Counted from the stretch's first letter, positions 1 through 8,930 are shown. The stretch: DNA of 64,000 nucleotides from Aquimarina algicola (GCF_006443095.1 NZ_VFWZ01000010.1:1-64000); one strand, 5' to 3'. Notes: generated by a model from the letters alone, not told the origin. Made by a program: numbers and translations.

Positions 1-1155
1 CATCTTCAGTGAAAGTAGAGTTTGTTGTATTGGTATCCGTGTCAATATCTGCTAATGGAATAGATACTGTACTTCCGTCAGAATCAGTGATGATCAAGTT
101 TGTTCCATCTTCAGTGAAAGTAGAATTTGTAGTATTGGTATCTGTATCGATATCCGCTAAAGGAATAGACACTGTACTTCCGTCAGAATCAGTGATGATT
201 AAATTTGTTCCATCTTCGGTGAAAGTAGAATTTGTTGTATTGGTATCCGTATCGATATCCGCTAATGGGATAGATACTGTACTACCATCCGAATCAGTGA
301 TGATCAGGTTTGTTCCATCTTCAGTGAAGGTAGAGTTTGTTGTATTGGTATCCGTATCAATGTCAGCTAACGGAATAGATACTGTACTACCATCCGAATC
401 GGTGATGATCAAGTTGGTTCCATCTTCAGTAAAGGTAGAATTTGTTGTATTGGTATCCGTATCGATATCCGCTAAAGGAATAGATACTGTGCTACCATCA
501 GAATCAGTGATGATCAAGTTGGTTCCATCTTCAGTAAAGGTAGAATTTGTTGTATTGGTATCCGTATCGATATCCGCTAAAGGAATAGATACTGTGCTAC
601 CATCAGAATCAGTGATGATCAAGTTTGTACCATCTTCAGTGAAAGTAGAGTTTGTTGTATTGGTATCCGTATCGATATCCGCTAATGGAATAGATACTGT
701 ACTACCATCCGAATCGGTGATGATCAAGTTGGTTCCATCTTCAGTAAAAGTAGAATTTGTTGTATTGGTATCCGTATCGATATCCGCTAAAGGAATAGAT
801 ACTGTGCTACCATCAGAATCAGTGATGATCAAGTTTGTACCATCTTCAGTGAAAGTAGAATTGGTTGTATTTGTATCCGTATCGATATCCGCTAAAGGAA
901 TAGACACTGTACTACCATCCGAATCAGTGATGATTAAATTTGTTCCATCTTCAGTGAAAGTAGAATTTGTAGTATTGGTATCCGTATCGATATCTGCTAA
1001 CGGAATAGAAACGGTACTACCATCCGAATCAGTGATGATCAAGTTTGTACCATCTTCAGTGAAAGTAGAATTTGTTGTATTTGTATCCGTATCGATATCT
1101 GCTAAAGGAATAGACACTGTACTACCATCCGAATCGGTGATGATCAAGTTTGTTC
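1..1155. repeat. Tandem 105-bp coding repeat, 11 units
   Basis: Units begin with catcttcagt at 1, 106, 211, 316, 421, 526, 631, 736, 841, 946 and 1051, an exact 105-bp period (35 codons). A diverged unit starts at 1156. Units 421-520 and 526-625 are identical over 100 bp, and the unit at 736 differs from the one at 526 by one base, which indicates recent unit duplication. The array continues past position 1. Confidence 0.97.
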
Positions 1156-1624
1156 CATCTTCAGTTAAACTGGTATTTGTTGTGTCAGAACCAATAAAAG
1201 TAATAGGTGATCCATCTCCATTATCAAATGTAAAAGTATTATCACCATTATCTGTAAGTTGAGCCTTATTTATAATAACATTTGTTCCGCTTTCATTTGT
1301 ATAAGTAAAAGTTCCGTCAGAATTTTCTACTATAAAGGTTACTGTTTCAGAAGCTGAACTTAGACATAAAGATTCCCAAGCACTTCCTGAATATTGGTGA
1401 ACACAATTTTGATCAGTATTATACACCATTGCGCCGGCAAGCGGAGTAATAGTACTCATTTGTGCATCTGTAACTCTTGTTAAAACAAATACTTTGTCTG
1501 CACTTTGAAGTTCAAGAAGAGAGGTGTCATCTATTAAATTAGGGTTGTCACCTATCTTAATTTGCGCATATGACAAACTGAAATTTAGTGCTATAAACAG
1601 AAATAGGGTAATTTTTTTCTTCAT
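1..1624 (-). CDS. Secreted repeat protein, N-terminal part (runs off left edge)
   Basis: The frame opens at ATG (1622-1624 on the complement) and stays open to the window edge, so only about 541 N-terminal residues are seen. Residues 1-21 form a signal peptide ending SYAQ. Residues about 40-90 contain an ADKVFVLTRVT...GAMVYNT segment with two cysteines, a module I know from the N-termini of secreted Bacteroidota proteins with tail-fibre-like parts. From about residue 155 the protein consists of 35-residue repeats rich in Asp, Thr and Ser (core TEDGTNLIITDSDGSTVS), about eleven copies before the edge. Inference: a long, acidic surface or adhesin-like protein. The opposite strand is also open across the repeats, but that reading has no signal peptide or family resemblance. 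The C-terminus, where a sorting domain might lie, is outside the window. Confidence 0.85.
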   Translation of the reverse strand, partial: MKKKITLFLFIALNFSLSYAQIKIGDNPNLIDDTSLLELQSADKVFVLTRVTDAQMSTITPLAGAMVYNTDQNCVHQYSGSAWESLCLSSASETVTFIVENSDGTFTYTNESGTNVIINKAQLTDNGDNTFTFDNGDGSPITFIGSDTTNTSLTEDGTNLIITDSDGSTVSIPLADIDTDTNTTNSTFTEDGTNLIITDSDGSTVSIPLADIDTDTNTTNSTFTEDGTNLIITDSDGSTVSIPLADIDTDTNTTNSTFTEDGTNLIITDSDGSTVSIPLADIDTDTNTTNSTFTEDGTNLIITDSDGSTVSIPLADIDTDTNTTNSTFTEDGTNLIITDSDGSTVSIPLADIDTDTNTTNSTFTEDGTNLIITDSDGSTVSIPLADIDTDTNTTNSTFTEDGTNLIITDSDGSTVSIPLADIDTDTNTTNSTFTEDGTNLIITDSDGSTVSIPLADIDTDTNTTNSTFTEDGTNLIITDSDGSTVSIPLADIDTDTNTTNSTFTEDGTNLIITDSDGSTVSIPLADIDTDTNTTNSTFTED

Positions 1625-1763
1625 AGTAACAGAATTTCTTTAAATCTGATAAATTGGGGGCTTTAAAAATTCCTTAAACTAACAAAATAAAGAATTAGTT
1701 TAGAAACTTTTGTTAACAAAAATACATTTTTTTTTAGATTAAATGCATTTTTTGTCGATAAAA

Positions 1764-1778
1764 TACGGTTTAACCGTA
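1764..1778. promoter_or_regulatory. Perfect 15-bp dyad, possible operator
   Basis: TACGGTTTAACCGTA has two 7-bp arms around one central base. It lies in the intergenic region between the leftward repeat-protein gene and the tRNA gene, just upstream of a TACCTTTG (1782-1789) that matches the Bacteroidota -7 consensus. The position suits a protein-binding operator; no regulator can be assigned. Confidence 0.4.
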
Positions 1779-1838
1779 ATTTACCTTTGTGAAAAAAAAT
1801 ATTTTTCAATTAAAATTTCATTATTTAAACAAAACTTA

Positions 1839-1846
1839 TACATTTG
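1839..1846 (+). promoter_or_regulatory. -7 promoter element of tRNA-Gly
   Basis: TACATTTG matches the Bacteroidota -7 consensus TAnnTTTG and ends 16 nt before the mature tRNA 5' end. A second match, TACCTTTG, lies at 1782-1789. No clear -33 TTG is seen at the expected spacing. Confidence 0.5.
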
Positions 1847-1862
1847 CAATCTCAATTTTAAG

Positions 1863-1935
1863 GCGGGAGTAGCTCAGTTGGTAGAGCGTCAGCCTTCCAA
1901 GCTGAATGTCGCCGGTTCGAACCCGGTCTCCCGCT
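1863..1935 (+). tRNA. tRNA-Gly (anticodon UCC)
   Basis: The 73-nt cloverleaf is complete. The acceptor stem is GCGGGAG/CTCCCGC with discriminator T, the D arm is GCTC-AGTTGGTA-GAGC, and the anticodon arm TCAGC-CTTCCAA-GCTGA places TCC at positions 34-36. The T arm is GCCGG-TTCGAAC-CCGGT with a terminal G-U pair. CCA is not encoded. An intrinsic terminator follows immediately, so the gene is a single-tRNA transcription unit. Confidence 0.97.
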
Positions 1936-1936
1936 C

Positions 1937-1964
1937 AAAATCCTATCTTCGTGATAGGATTTTT
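1937..1964 (+). terminator. Intrinsic terminator after tRNA-Gly
   Basis: TCCTATC (1941-1947) pairs with GATAGGA (1953-1959) around a TTCGT loop. An A-run precedes the stem and a T-run follows it, extending the helix and giving the U-tract. Confidence 0.85.
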
Positions 1965-2067
1965 AATTTCTAGAAATATTATTTCATATTACTTTCATCT
2001 ATTTACCTTCTATGCAAAAGAATGTATTGTGATTTTTAAATAAAAGATATATTTTAACAAAATTAAT

Positions 2068-2089
2068 AATGTTTCTTATGTGAAACATT
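2068..2089. promoter_or_regulatory. 8-bp inverted repeat upstream of first TMTC-like gene
   Basis: AATGTTTC (2068-2075) and GAAACATT (2082-2089) are perfect arms around TTATGT, 39 bp before the ATG at 2129. This could be an operator or a leader hairpin. There is no T-tract after it, so it is not a typical terminator. Confidence 0.35.
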
Positions 2090-2128
2090 TAATTATGTTT
2101 TGCTCTAGTTACGTTAAAATAAATATAT

Positions 2129-4051
2129 ATGTCGACCAAAAATTCTCGTATTAATTACGAAGAAATGTTTCAAAAAATTAGTTTTCAGAAGATTTTAATT
2201 GTCATTACAATAGTGACTATAATTGTTTTTAGTCCTATTTTTATTGGTTCAGAGTTTTTAGCTTACGATGATAATTGGTACATATATGAGAATAAAAATG
2301 TAATTAATTTTTCATGGGATTCTATTGTTAATATGTTTTCGTCCCCTCTGGCAGGTCAGTACTCTCCTTTGGGCGAACTCTATAATTTCATATTATATTT
2401 TCTATTTGGCGAGAATGCGACAGCTTTTAAAATAGTCGCATTGTTTGTTCATCTACTCAATGTTTTTTTACTGTTCAATATCTTGAAAAATCTTTTTCAA
2501 GATAAAGTTTTGGTTAGTGTGGTTACTTTATTTTTTGCCATTCATCCATTACAAGTAGAAACTATAGGTTGGTTGTCGGTGATGTATAGAAATACAGTAT
2601 TTTTTATGTTTCTGGGATATTTTTTTTATTTCAAATACCTAAATGATAATTATAAGAAATATAAGTTAATACCAGTTGTTGTATGTTATGTTGTAGCATT
2701 TCTATTTAAAGAACAAGCTATTTTGTTTCCAGTTGGATTATTCTTGATAAACATGCATAAGTTTGATTATAAATGGAATAAAAGAATCATTGTTGAAATG
2801 TTATTTTGGGGTGTGATTACACTTGCTTTTGGATTGGTAACCATACAAATTACTCAAACAGGTGGTCCAAGTATAACAGGCATGAAAATACCATTACTTG
2901 AAAAAATACAATTATTCATAAATACTATTTTTGACTATACTTATAATTATTTATTCCCCAATAAACTATCTTTTTCCTATCTGTATGCTTTGTCACAATC
3001 GGGTAAATCTGTTTTTAAATTAACGTTTACCATTATTATACTATGTCTGGGTATTTTTCTATCATTTAAGAACAAGGTTTTTAGATTTGGTTTCATTTGG
3101 TTGTTCGGATTTTTAAGTTTATCTCTTTCTTTTTCCTTTTTAGGAATGAGGTTAACCTATATGGCAGATCGATATGTTTATGTACCTATCATTGGGTATT
3201 CTATAGTATTGTATTCGCTCATACTTTTTATCCATAATAAATTTCCAAAACGTAATTTACATTTATGGATAAGTTTGGTTTTTGCTATTTCGTTTGCAAT
3301 TTTTTCATTTAATAGAGTTTCGGTTTTTAGGAATACAAAAAATCTATGGAGTAATGTCATAGACGTAAATCCCAATGATCATTATGCTCACAATAACCTG
3401 GGTTACTATTATAAAACGAATAATGAAATTGATAAAGCGACTTTTCATTACAAAAGAGCTATAGAAATTGACGCTACAAATTATTTGGCTCATAATAACT
3501 TGGGTGATATTTATGCTTTAGAAAAACAATATGGCAAAGCGATACTTCATTATTCAAAATCAATTAAAAAGAAACCACAATACAAAATTGCTTATATAAA
3601 TAGAGCTAATGCAGCAAGAAAAATCAAGAATTCAGAATTGCTAATATCTGACCTAAGGAAAATTATAGGATTCAATCCAAAAAATACTAAGCTGCGAACA
3701 GTATTGATAAAAGATTTGTTCGAGAATAAACGATATAGAGAGGTCGTAAAAGAAGCAAAAGAAATATTAAAATATGATCAATCAAATAATGAGATTAATT
3801 CTTATTTAGGACGAAGTTATGTGTATTTAAAAGAGTATAAGAATGCAAAGATTTTTATAAGTAGAGAAATTGAGAACAATAAAAACAACGGGTATTATTT
3901 ATATTTACGTTCTGTATGTTACTATCAATTAGGGGATTTGGAAAATGCTTTTAGAGATATTGCGAGAGCACAAAAAATAGGATATGCTGTAGATAAAAAC
4001 TATTTAAATTTAATGGTCAGTGAGGCGAAAAAAAGCGGTATAATAAAATAG
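2129..4051 (+). CDS. TMTC-like membrane glycosyltransferase with C-terminal TPR repeats (copy 1)
   Basis: The 640-residue protein has about ten hydrophobic segments (residues about 20-410) followed by a soluble TPR region (about 420-630). The first extracytoplasmic loop carries YDDNWYIYEN with the acidic pair expected in GT-C glycosyltransferases. The segments FAIHPLQVETIGWLS and MADRYVYVPIIGYS resemble the HP..TE.V and ER..Y.P motifs of eukaryotic TMTC O-mannosyltransferases (GT105, DUF1736). The family role is sugar transfer from a polyprenyl-phosphate donor onto a target outside the cytoplasmic membrane. The acceptor here is unknown. It is the first of three tandem paralogues, and a DPM1/GtrB-like donor synthase lies downstream at 8931. 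The start is ATG. Confidence 0.75.
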   Translation: MSTKNSRINYEEMFQKISFQKILIVITIVTIIVFSPIFIGSEFLAYDDNWYIYENKNVINFSWDSIVNMFSSPLAGQYSPLGELYNFILYFLFGENATAFKIVALFVHLLNVFLLFNILKNLFQDKVLVSVVTLFFAIHPLQVETIGWLSVMYRNTVFFMFLGYFFYFKYLNDNYKKYKLIPVVVCYVVAFLFKEQAILFPVGLFLINMHKFDYKWNKRIIVEMLFWGVITLAFGLVTIQITQTGGPSITGMKIPLLEKIQLFINTIFDYTYNYLFPNKLSFSYLYALSQSGKSVFKLTFTIIILCLGIFLSFKNKVFRFGFIWLFGFLSLSLSFSFLGMRLTYMADRYVYVPIIGYSIVLYSLILFIHNKFPKRNLHLWISLVFAISFAIFSFNRVSVFRNTKNLWSNVIDVNPNDHYAHNNLGYYYKTNNEIDKATFHYKRAIEIDATNYLAHNNLGDIYALEKQYGKAILHYSKSIKKKPQYKIAYINRANAARKIKNSELLISDLRKIIGFNPKNTKLRTVLIKDLFENKRYREVVKEAKEILKYDQSNNEINSYLGRSYVYLKEYKNAKIFISREIENNKNNGYYLYLRSVCYYQLGDLENAFRDIARAQKIGYAVDKNYLNLMVSEAKKSGIIK

Positions 4052-4141
4052 TATTTAACATTACATTATAAATACTCTTAAAGTAATTCAAGAGATAAAA
4101 TAGGTCAGGATTTTAATAGCTATTTAAGAACGATAATTGTT

Positions 4142-5959
4142 TTGATAAAATTTTTAAAAGAAGATTACGCAAGAGTTTTGGATCATATATCATCGTATAA
4201 GATATTAATTACGATCCTTGTCATCACACTAATTGTTTTTAGTCCTGTTTTTTATGGCTCAGAGTTTCTGAGTTATGACGACAATTGGTATATATATGAA
4301 AACGAGAATGTAATTAATTTTTCATGGAATGCTCTTGTAAATATATGCTCTACACCTCATGATGGTCAATATTCTCCCTTAGGAGAGATTTATAATGCGA
4401 TATTGTATTTGTGTTTTGGCAAAAATGCAACAGCATTCAAAGTAGTATCCCTTCTCGTTCATATACTTAATATTTCTTTGCTGTTTATTATTTTAAAAAA
4501 AGTTTTCAAAGACAAACTATTGATTAGTGTAGTAACCTTGTTTTTTGCGATTCATCCTATGCAAGCAGAAAGTGTTGGTTGGTTATCAGTAATGTATAGA
4601 AATACGGTGTTTTTTATGTTTTTGGGGTATTTTTTTTACCAGAAATATTTAGAAAACAATTTTGAAATATATCGATTACTACCAGTTGTTGTATGTTATG
4701 TCTTGGCTTGTTTGTTTAAAGAACAAGCGATTCTATTTCCGATAGGAATCTTCTTATTAAACATGAACAAGTTTGATTATAAGTGGAATAAAAGAATTGT
4801 TTTCGAAATGCTCTTTTGGGGATTAATTACGTTTGTTTTTGGTTTGATCACAATTCAAATGACAAAAATTAGTGGTCCAAATATAGTATCCAGAGATGTT
4901 GGGTTAATTAGAAAGATTGAAATGTTATGCAAAACAATATTTGATTATAGCTATAACTTTTTGTTCCCGTTCAAGCTTTCATTTTCGTATCCTTATCCAT
5001 CATCAAAAGAGAATATTTCTTTGTTTTTGGTATTCGCAACAATCGTTTTTTTAGGTTTGGGAATTTTCTATGCATTTAAAAATAAGATTTTTAGGTTTGG
5101 TTTTATTTGGCTATTTGGATTTTTAAGTTTGAGTTTTGCGTTTTCAGTTTTTCATCTTAGAAATACATATATGGCGGATCGCTATACCTATATTGCAATA
5201 ATAGGATACTCGATAATTTTATATTCTTTTCTAGTTTATTTGAAGAAATTGACGCAGTCGTATAATCTGTATGTAGTGGTGATTTTGATGTTTAGTATTT
5301 CTTTTGCGGTAACTACATTTACCAGGATACAGGTGTTTAAGAATAATATTAGTGTTTGGTCAAATGCAGCAGAAGTAAATCCCGGAAATCAATATGCCTA
5401 TTATAATTTGGGAATAACTTATGGTAATAAAAAAGAAATGAATCTTGCCGAAACGTATTTTTCAAAAGCGATTAAAGTGAACCCTCTCTTTAAAGAAGCG
5501 TATAAAAATAGGGCAATTGCAGCAAGAGAAACAAAAAATGAAGAGCTATTAATGTCGGATTTAAAGAGCATGATACGTTTTGAGCCCAAAACATCATATT
5601 ATAGAATCAAATTAATAGAACTATTGTACAAACAAAAAAAGTATAGTGATGTCATTGTAGCTGCTAATGCGCTATCAAAAATCGACACTACCCAAGCATC
5701 ACTTAATTCTTGCATTGGGAGAAGCTACTTTTACCTTAAGGATTATAATAATTCGATCCCGTTCTTAACTAAAACCATTAAAAATGATAAGAATACAGGG
5801 CATTATCTTTATTTGAGATCGATTTGCTATTATCAAACAAAAAATCTGAAAGGAGCTCTAAGCGATATTGCGAGAGCTCAAAAATTAGGGTATCAAATCG
5901 ATAAACATTATCTCGATTTGATAATTGGTGAGGTGAAAAAGAAAAGTAAAAGCAAGTGA
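4142..5959 (+). CDS. TMTC-like membrane glycosyltransferase with C-terminal TPR repeats (copy 2)
   Basis: This is a paralogue of its two neighbours, 605 residues long, with the same GT-C/TMTC layout. It has YDDNWYIYEN in the first loop, FAIHPMQAESVGWLS, MADRYTYIAIIGYS, then TPR repeats from about residue 410. It is about 30 residues shorter than the others because the first TPR-rich part contains one fewer repeat. No ATG lies near the expected N-terminus: the codon homologous to the ATG of copy 3 is ATA (4145-4147), preceded by TTG (4142-4144). I take TTG as the start. The gap to copy 1 is 90 bp. The acceptor substrate is unknown. Confidence 0.72.
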   Translation: MIKFLKEDYARVLDHISSYKILITILVITLIVFSPVFYGSEFLSYDDNWYIYENENVINFSWNALVNICSTPHDGQYSPLGEIYNAILYLCFGKNATAFKVVSLLVHILNISLLFIILKKVFKDKLLISVVTLFFAIHPMQAESVGWLSVMYRNTVFFMFLGYFFYQKYLENNFEIYRLLPVVVCYVLACLFKEQAILFPIGIFLLNMNKFDYKWNKRIVFEMLFWGLITFVFGLITIQMTKISGPNIVSRDVGLIRKIEMLCKTIFDYSYNFLFPFKLSFSYPYPSSKENISLFLVFATIVFLGLGIFYAFKNKIFRFGFIWLFGFLSLSFAFSVFHLRNTYMADRYTYIAIIGYSIILYSFLVYLKKLTQSYNLYVVVILMFSISFAVTTFTRIQVFKNNISVWSNAAEVNPGNQYAYYNLGITYGNKKEMNLAETYFSKAIKVNPLFKEAYKNRAIAARETKNEELLMSDLKSMIRFEPKTSYYRIKLIELLYKQKKYSDVIVAANALSKIDTTQASLNSCIGRSYFYLKDYNNSIPFLTKTIKNDKNTGHYLYLRSICYYQTKNLKGALSDIARAQKLGYQIDKHYLDLIIGEVKKKSKSK

Positions 5960-6049
5960 TATTAAAAATAAACAAGATATAACGTTGGATTTTCAAATGA
6001 ATAAAATACATTAGAGTTCCGATAACTATAAAAAATAGTAACTATTTTG

Positions 6050-7957
6050 ATGAATTTTTTAAATAAAGATTACATAAAGATTTTTAATCAAATAGAAACA
6101 CACAAGCTTTTAGTTGCAATTCTTATCATCACAGTAGTTGTTTTTAGTCCAATTTTTTCTGGTTCCGAGTTTTTAACCTATGATGATAATTGGTACATAT
6201 ATGAAAACGAAAATGTAATCAACTTTTCATGGGATGCTTTTATCGATATGTTTTCATCTCCATTAGGGGGGCAATACTCTCCTTTAGGTGAAGTGTATAA
6301 CGCATTATTATATTTGCTTTTTGGTAATAATGCATCTGCGTTCAAAATAGTAGCATTAACGGTTCATCTGTTTAATGTGTTTTTGTTGTTTCATATTTTA
6401 AAAAACCTTTTTTGTGATAAGCTATTAATTAGTCTAGCGGTATTATTGTTTGCTATTCATCCCATGCAGGTAGAAACAATAGGTTGGTTGTCAGTGATGT
6501 TTAGAAATGCTGTGTTTTTTATGTTTTTGGGGTATTTTTTTTATTTCAAATACCTAAATGATAATTATAAGAAATATAAGTTAATACCAGTTATTGTATG
6601 TTATGTTTTGGCATGTTTGTTTAAAGAACAAGCTATTTTATTTCCGGTAGGTGTCGTTTTAATAAATATGCATAAGTCTGGTTTTAAGGTAAATAAAAGA
6701 ATTGTTCTTGAAACAGTTTTTTGGGGGATAATGGCGTTAATATTTGGCTTATTCACCATTAAAATAATGCGCACTGGAGGTCCAAGTTTAGCTGGGAACA
6801 CTATATCATTAGAAGAAAAATTCGGAGTTTTATCAAAAACTATTTTAGAGTATCACTACAATTTTCTATTCCCATTAGATTTATCATTTTCTTATCCCTA
6901 CCCACTAGTAAAGTTGAATAATTTTTCTCTAATTGTTACATCTGCATTAATGCTTATTGGTTTTAGTCTTTTTTTTACTATCAAAAATAAGATTTTTAGG
7001 TTTGGTTTTTTATGGTTATTCGGGTTTCTTAGCTTGAGTTTGGCACTATCTTTTTTTAGTATCAGAGATACTTATATGGCTGATCGATATGTGTATATTG
7101 CAATAGTTGGGTTTTCTGTTTTATTGTATTCTATTTTGAGAAAATTTAATAAAACAGTTTTGTCTAAAAATTTAGTTTTGTCGATATTATTGGGTTTTAG
7201 TACTTTTTGTGCAATAGTGTCTTTTAATAGAGTTTCTGTCTTTAAAGACAATAAAAGTCTGTGGACCGATGCGTTAAAAGTTAATCCTCAAAATCAGTAT
7301 GCTAATAACAGTTTGGGTTTCTACTACAGGAAAGCAAATAATTTTGAAAAAGCAGAACATTTCTATAAAAAAGCCATAGAAATTGATTCAAGTTATTTTT
7401 TGGCGCATAATAATTTGGGATATGTTTATGTCAAACAAAAGAAATATAGAAAAGCTATATTCCATTTTACAAAGGCAATCACGATTAATCAACATTATAA
7501 AAATGCTTATGAAAACAGAGCATTTGCAGCAAAAAAAGTTAATGAAGTTGAACTTTTATTATTGGATTTAAGAAAACTTATAAAGTTTGAACCTGACAAC
7601 ATCAATTATAGAAAAGAACTGGTCGAAGTATTGTTTCAGAAAAAAGATTATTCTGGAGTGATATCAGAAGCTATAAAACTCTTACAGCATGATTCGAGTA
7701 ACAGAACTATATTATCATATATGGCTCGAAGCTATTTTCATTTAAAAAAGTATAAAGAGGCAATACCATTGATCACAAATGCTACCAAAAGTGAAAAAAA
7801 TAAAGGATACTATTTCTTTATTCGTTCTGTGAGTTATTATCAAACAGGTAATTTAGTAAATGCATTAAAGGATGTGCAAAGTGCTCAGAAGTTAGGGTAT
7901 AAGGTTGATAGTAATTATCTAAATTTAATTATAAGAGAAGTGAAAAAAAGTCAATAA
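6050..7957 (+). CDS. TMTC-like membrane glycosyltransferase with C-terminal TPR repeats (copy 3)
   Basis: This is the third tandem paralogue, 635 residues from ATG 6050; an in-frame TTG three bases upstream is less likely. Membrane helices occupy residues about 20-410 and TPR repeats about 420-630. It keeps YDDNWYIYEN, FAIHPMQVETIGWLS and MADRYVYIAIVGFS. It shares an exact 60-bp stretch with copy 1 (6533-6592 against 2618-2677) and a 17-residue identity with copy 2 (VCYVLACLFKEQAILFP), so the copies look like mosaics of each other. The predicted role is transfer of a lipid-linked sugar at the periplasmic face, with TPRs contacting the acceptor or partners. Specificity cannot be read from sequence. 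Confidence 0.75.
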   Translation: MNFLNKDYIKIFNQIETHKLLVAILIITVVVFSPIFSGSEFLTYDDNWYIYENENVINFSWDAFIDMFSSPLGGQYSPLGEVYNALLYLLFGNNASAFKIVALTVHLFNVFLLFHILKNLFCDKLLISLAVLLFAIHPMQVETIGWLSVMFRNAVFFMFLGYFFYFKYLNDNYKKYKLIPVIVCYVLACLFKEQAILFPVGVVLINMHKSGFKVNKRIVLETVFWGIMALIFGLFTIKIMRTGGPSLAGNTISLEEKFGVLSKTILEYHYNFLFPLDLSFSYPYPLVKLNNFSLIVTSALMLIGFSLFFTIKNKIFRFGFLWLFGFLSLSLALSFFSIRDTYMADRYVYIAIVGFSVLLYSILRKFNKTVLSKNLVLSILLGFSTFCAIVSFNRVSVFKDNKSLWTDALKVNPQNQYANNSLGFYYRKANNFEKAEHFYKKAIEIDSSYFLAHNNLGYVYVKQKKYRKAIFHFTKAITINQHYKNAYENRAFAAKKVNEVELLLLDLRKLIKFEPDNINYRKELVEVLFQKKDYSGVISEAIKLLQHDSSNRTILSYMARSYFHLKKYKEAIPLITNATKSEKNKGYYFFIRSVSYYQTGNLVNALKDVQSAQKLGYKVDSNYLNLIIREVKKSQ

Positions 7958-8196
7958 CCCCTATATATAGATGTGGTTATACTTAGTTGTCCATTCGATA
8001 AGATTTTATTTTTTACATCTCAACTCTTATAGCATTATAACAACATAACTTCTGTGTTGTTTTTCATTTTTTGAAAAGTAAAAAGGTGTAAAAAAATCCA
8101 TTCACTATTTTAAGGTTTGTTAAAATTATTTCTGAAATTTTAAAAATGTTTTGTAATATGTAAACTCTATCTTTAGAGAAGTAATATTTGAAATTT

Positions 8197-8913
8197 ATGA
8201 ATAGCCGAAGTTTTACCAATACTATTAGATACTTTATGGATGAATGGATTCCGCCAGCAATTAGGGATTCAAAATTGTTTATGTACCCTCTTTTTTATTA
8301 TGCGTACAAAGGGAAAAATATTAAAGAGGTAATGAATTTGAAGAAAAAAGTGTTTAAATGGACGGATAAAGAGTTGTCTGATTTTTATGCTAATAGAGAT
8401 ACTCGTTTTTCTAACAGTAGGAAAACTGATCTTTCAAAGCAAAGCATAGATTATATTTTTAATAATATATCAAGTGATAACAACACATTACTTGATGTAG
8501 GTTGTGGTAGTGGTTTTTTTCTTGAGCTAGCCAATAAAAAAGGATTCATTACAACAGGTTGTGATATTATTCCTAATAAAAGTTTTGACCATAGTGATTA
8601 TTTTCAAGGAAATGTAGAAGAATTACCTTTTGAGGATGATGCTTTTGATATTGTGACCTGCTCACACACTTTAGAACATGTAGTTGATTTTGAAAAGGCC
8701 GTTTTAGAACTTAAAAGAATAACAAAATATAAGTTATGCGTGGTGGTACCTTGTCAACGTGCTTATTTTTATACTTTGGATGAGCATATTAGATTCTTTC
8801 CTTATAAGTGGATGCTGGAGCAAGAAATGAAAATGGAGTTTTATACATGCAAAAAAGTACATGGAGATCTTGTGTACATCGCAGATATTGCAAAAGAAAA
8901 GAATAAAAAATAG
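8197..8913 (+). CDS. Class I SAM-dependent methyltransferase
   Basis: The protein has 238 residues from ATG 8197; a TTG at 8188 is an alternative. Motif I is LLDVGCGSGFFLELA (about residues 94-108), followed by the acidic residue of strand 2 (GCDI), NVEELPFEDDAFDIVTCSHTLEHV as motif post-I/II, and a C-terminal PC..YFY..DEHIRFF segment. This is the Methyltransf_11 type. The position between three membrane glycosyltransferases and a polyprenyl-phosphate glycosyltransferase suggests that it methylates a sugar or glycolipid intermediate, which is an inference. The substrate is unknown. The preceding 230 bp are AT-rich and hold no gene. Confidence 0.8.
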   Translation: MNSRSFTNTIRYFMDEWIPPAIRDSKLFMYPLFYYAYKGKNIKEVMNLKKKVFKWTDKELSDFYANRDTRFSNSRKTDLSKQSIDYIFNNISSDNNTLLDVGCGSGFFLELANKKGFITTGCDIIPNKSFDHSDYFQGNVEELPFEDDAFDIVTCSHTLEHVVDFEKAVLELKRITKYKLCVVVPCQRAYFYTLDEHIRFFPYKWMLEQEMKMEFYTCKKVHGDLVYIADIAKEKNKK

Positions 8914-8930
8914 TAATAAGCCCCTGTATA

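Noticed and set aside
1..1155. CRISPR array
   Set aside because: Units are contiguous coding repeats without unique spacers.
9..1262. A 417-codon rightward open frame across the repeat region
   Set aside because: It is the antisense of the 105-bp coding repeats. The leftward frame has a signal peptide and a recognisable N-terminal module, whereas this one has neither.
1743..1973. A 76-codon frame spanning the tRNA-Gly gene
   Set aside because: Most of it is the tRNA and its terminator; the translation is an artefact.
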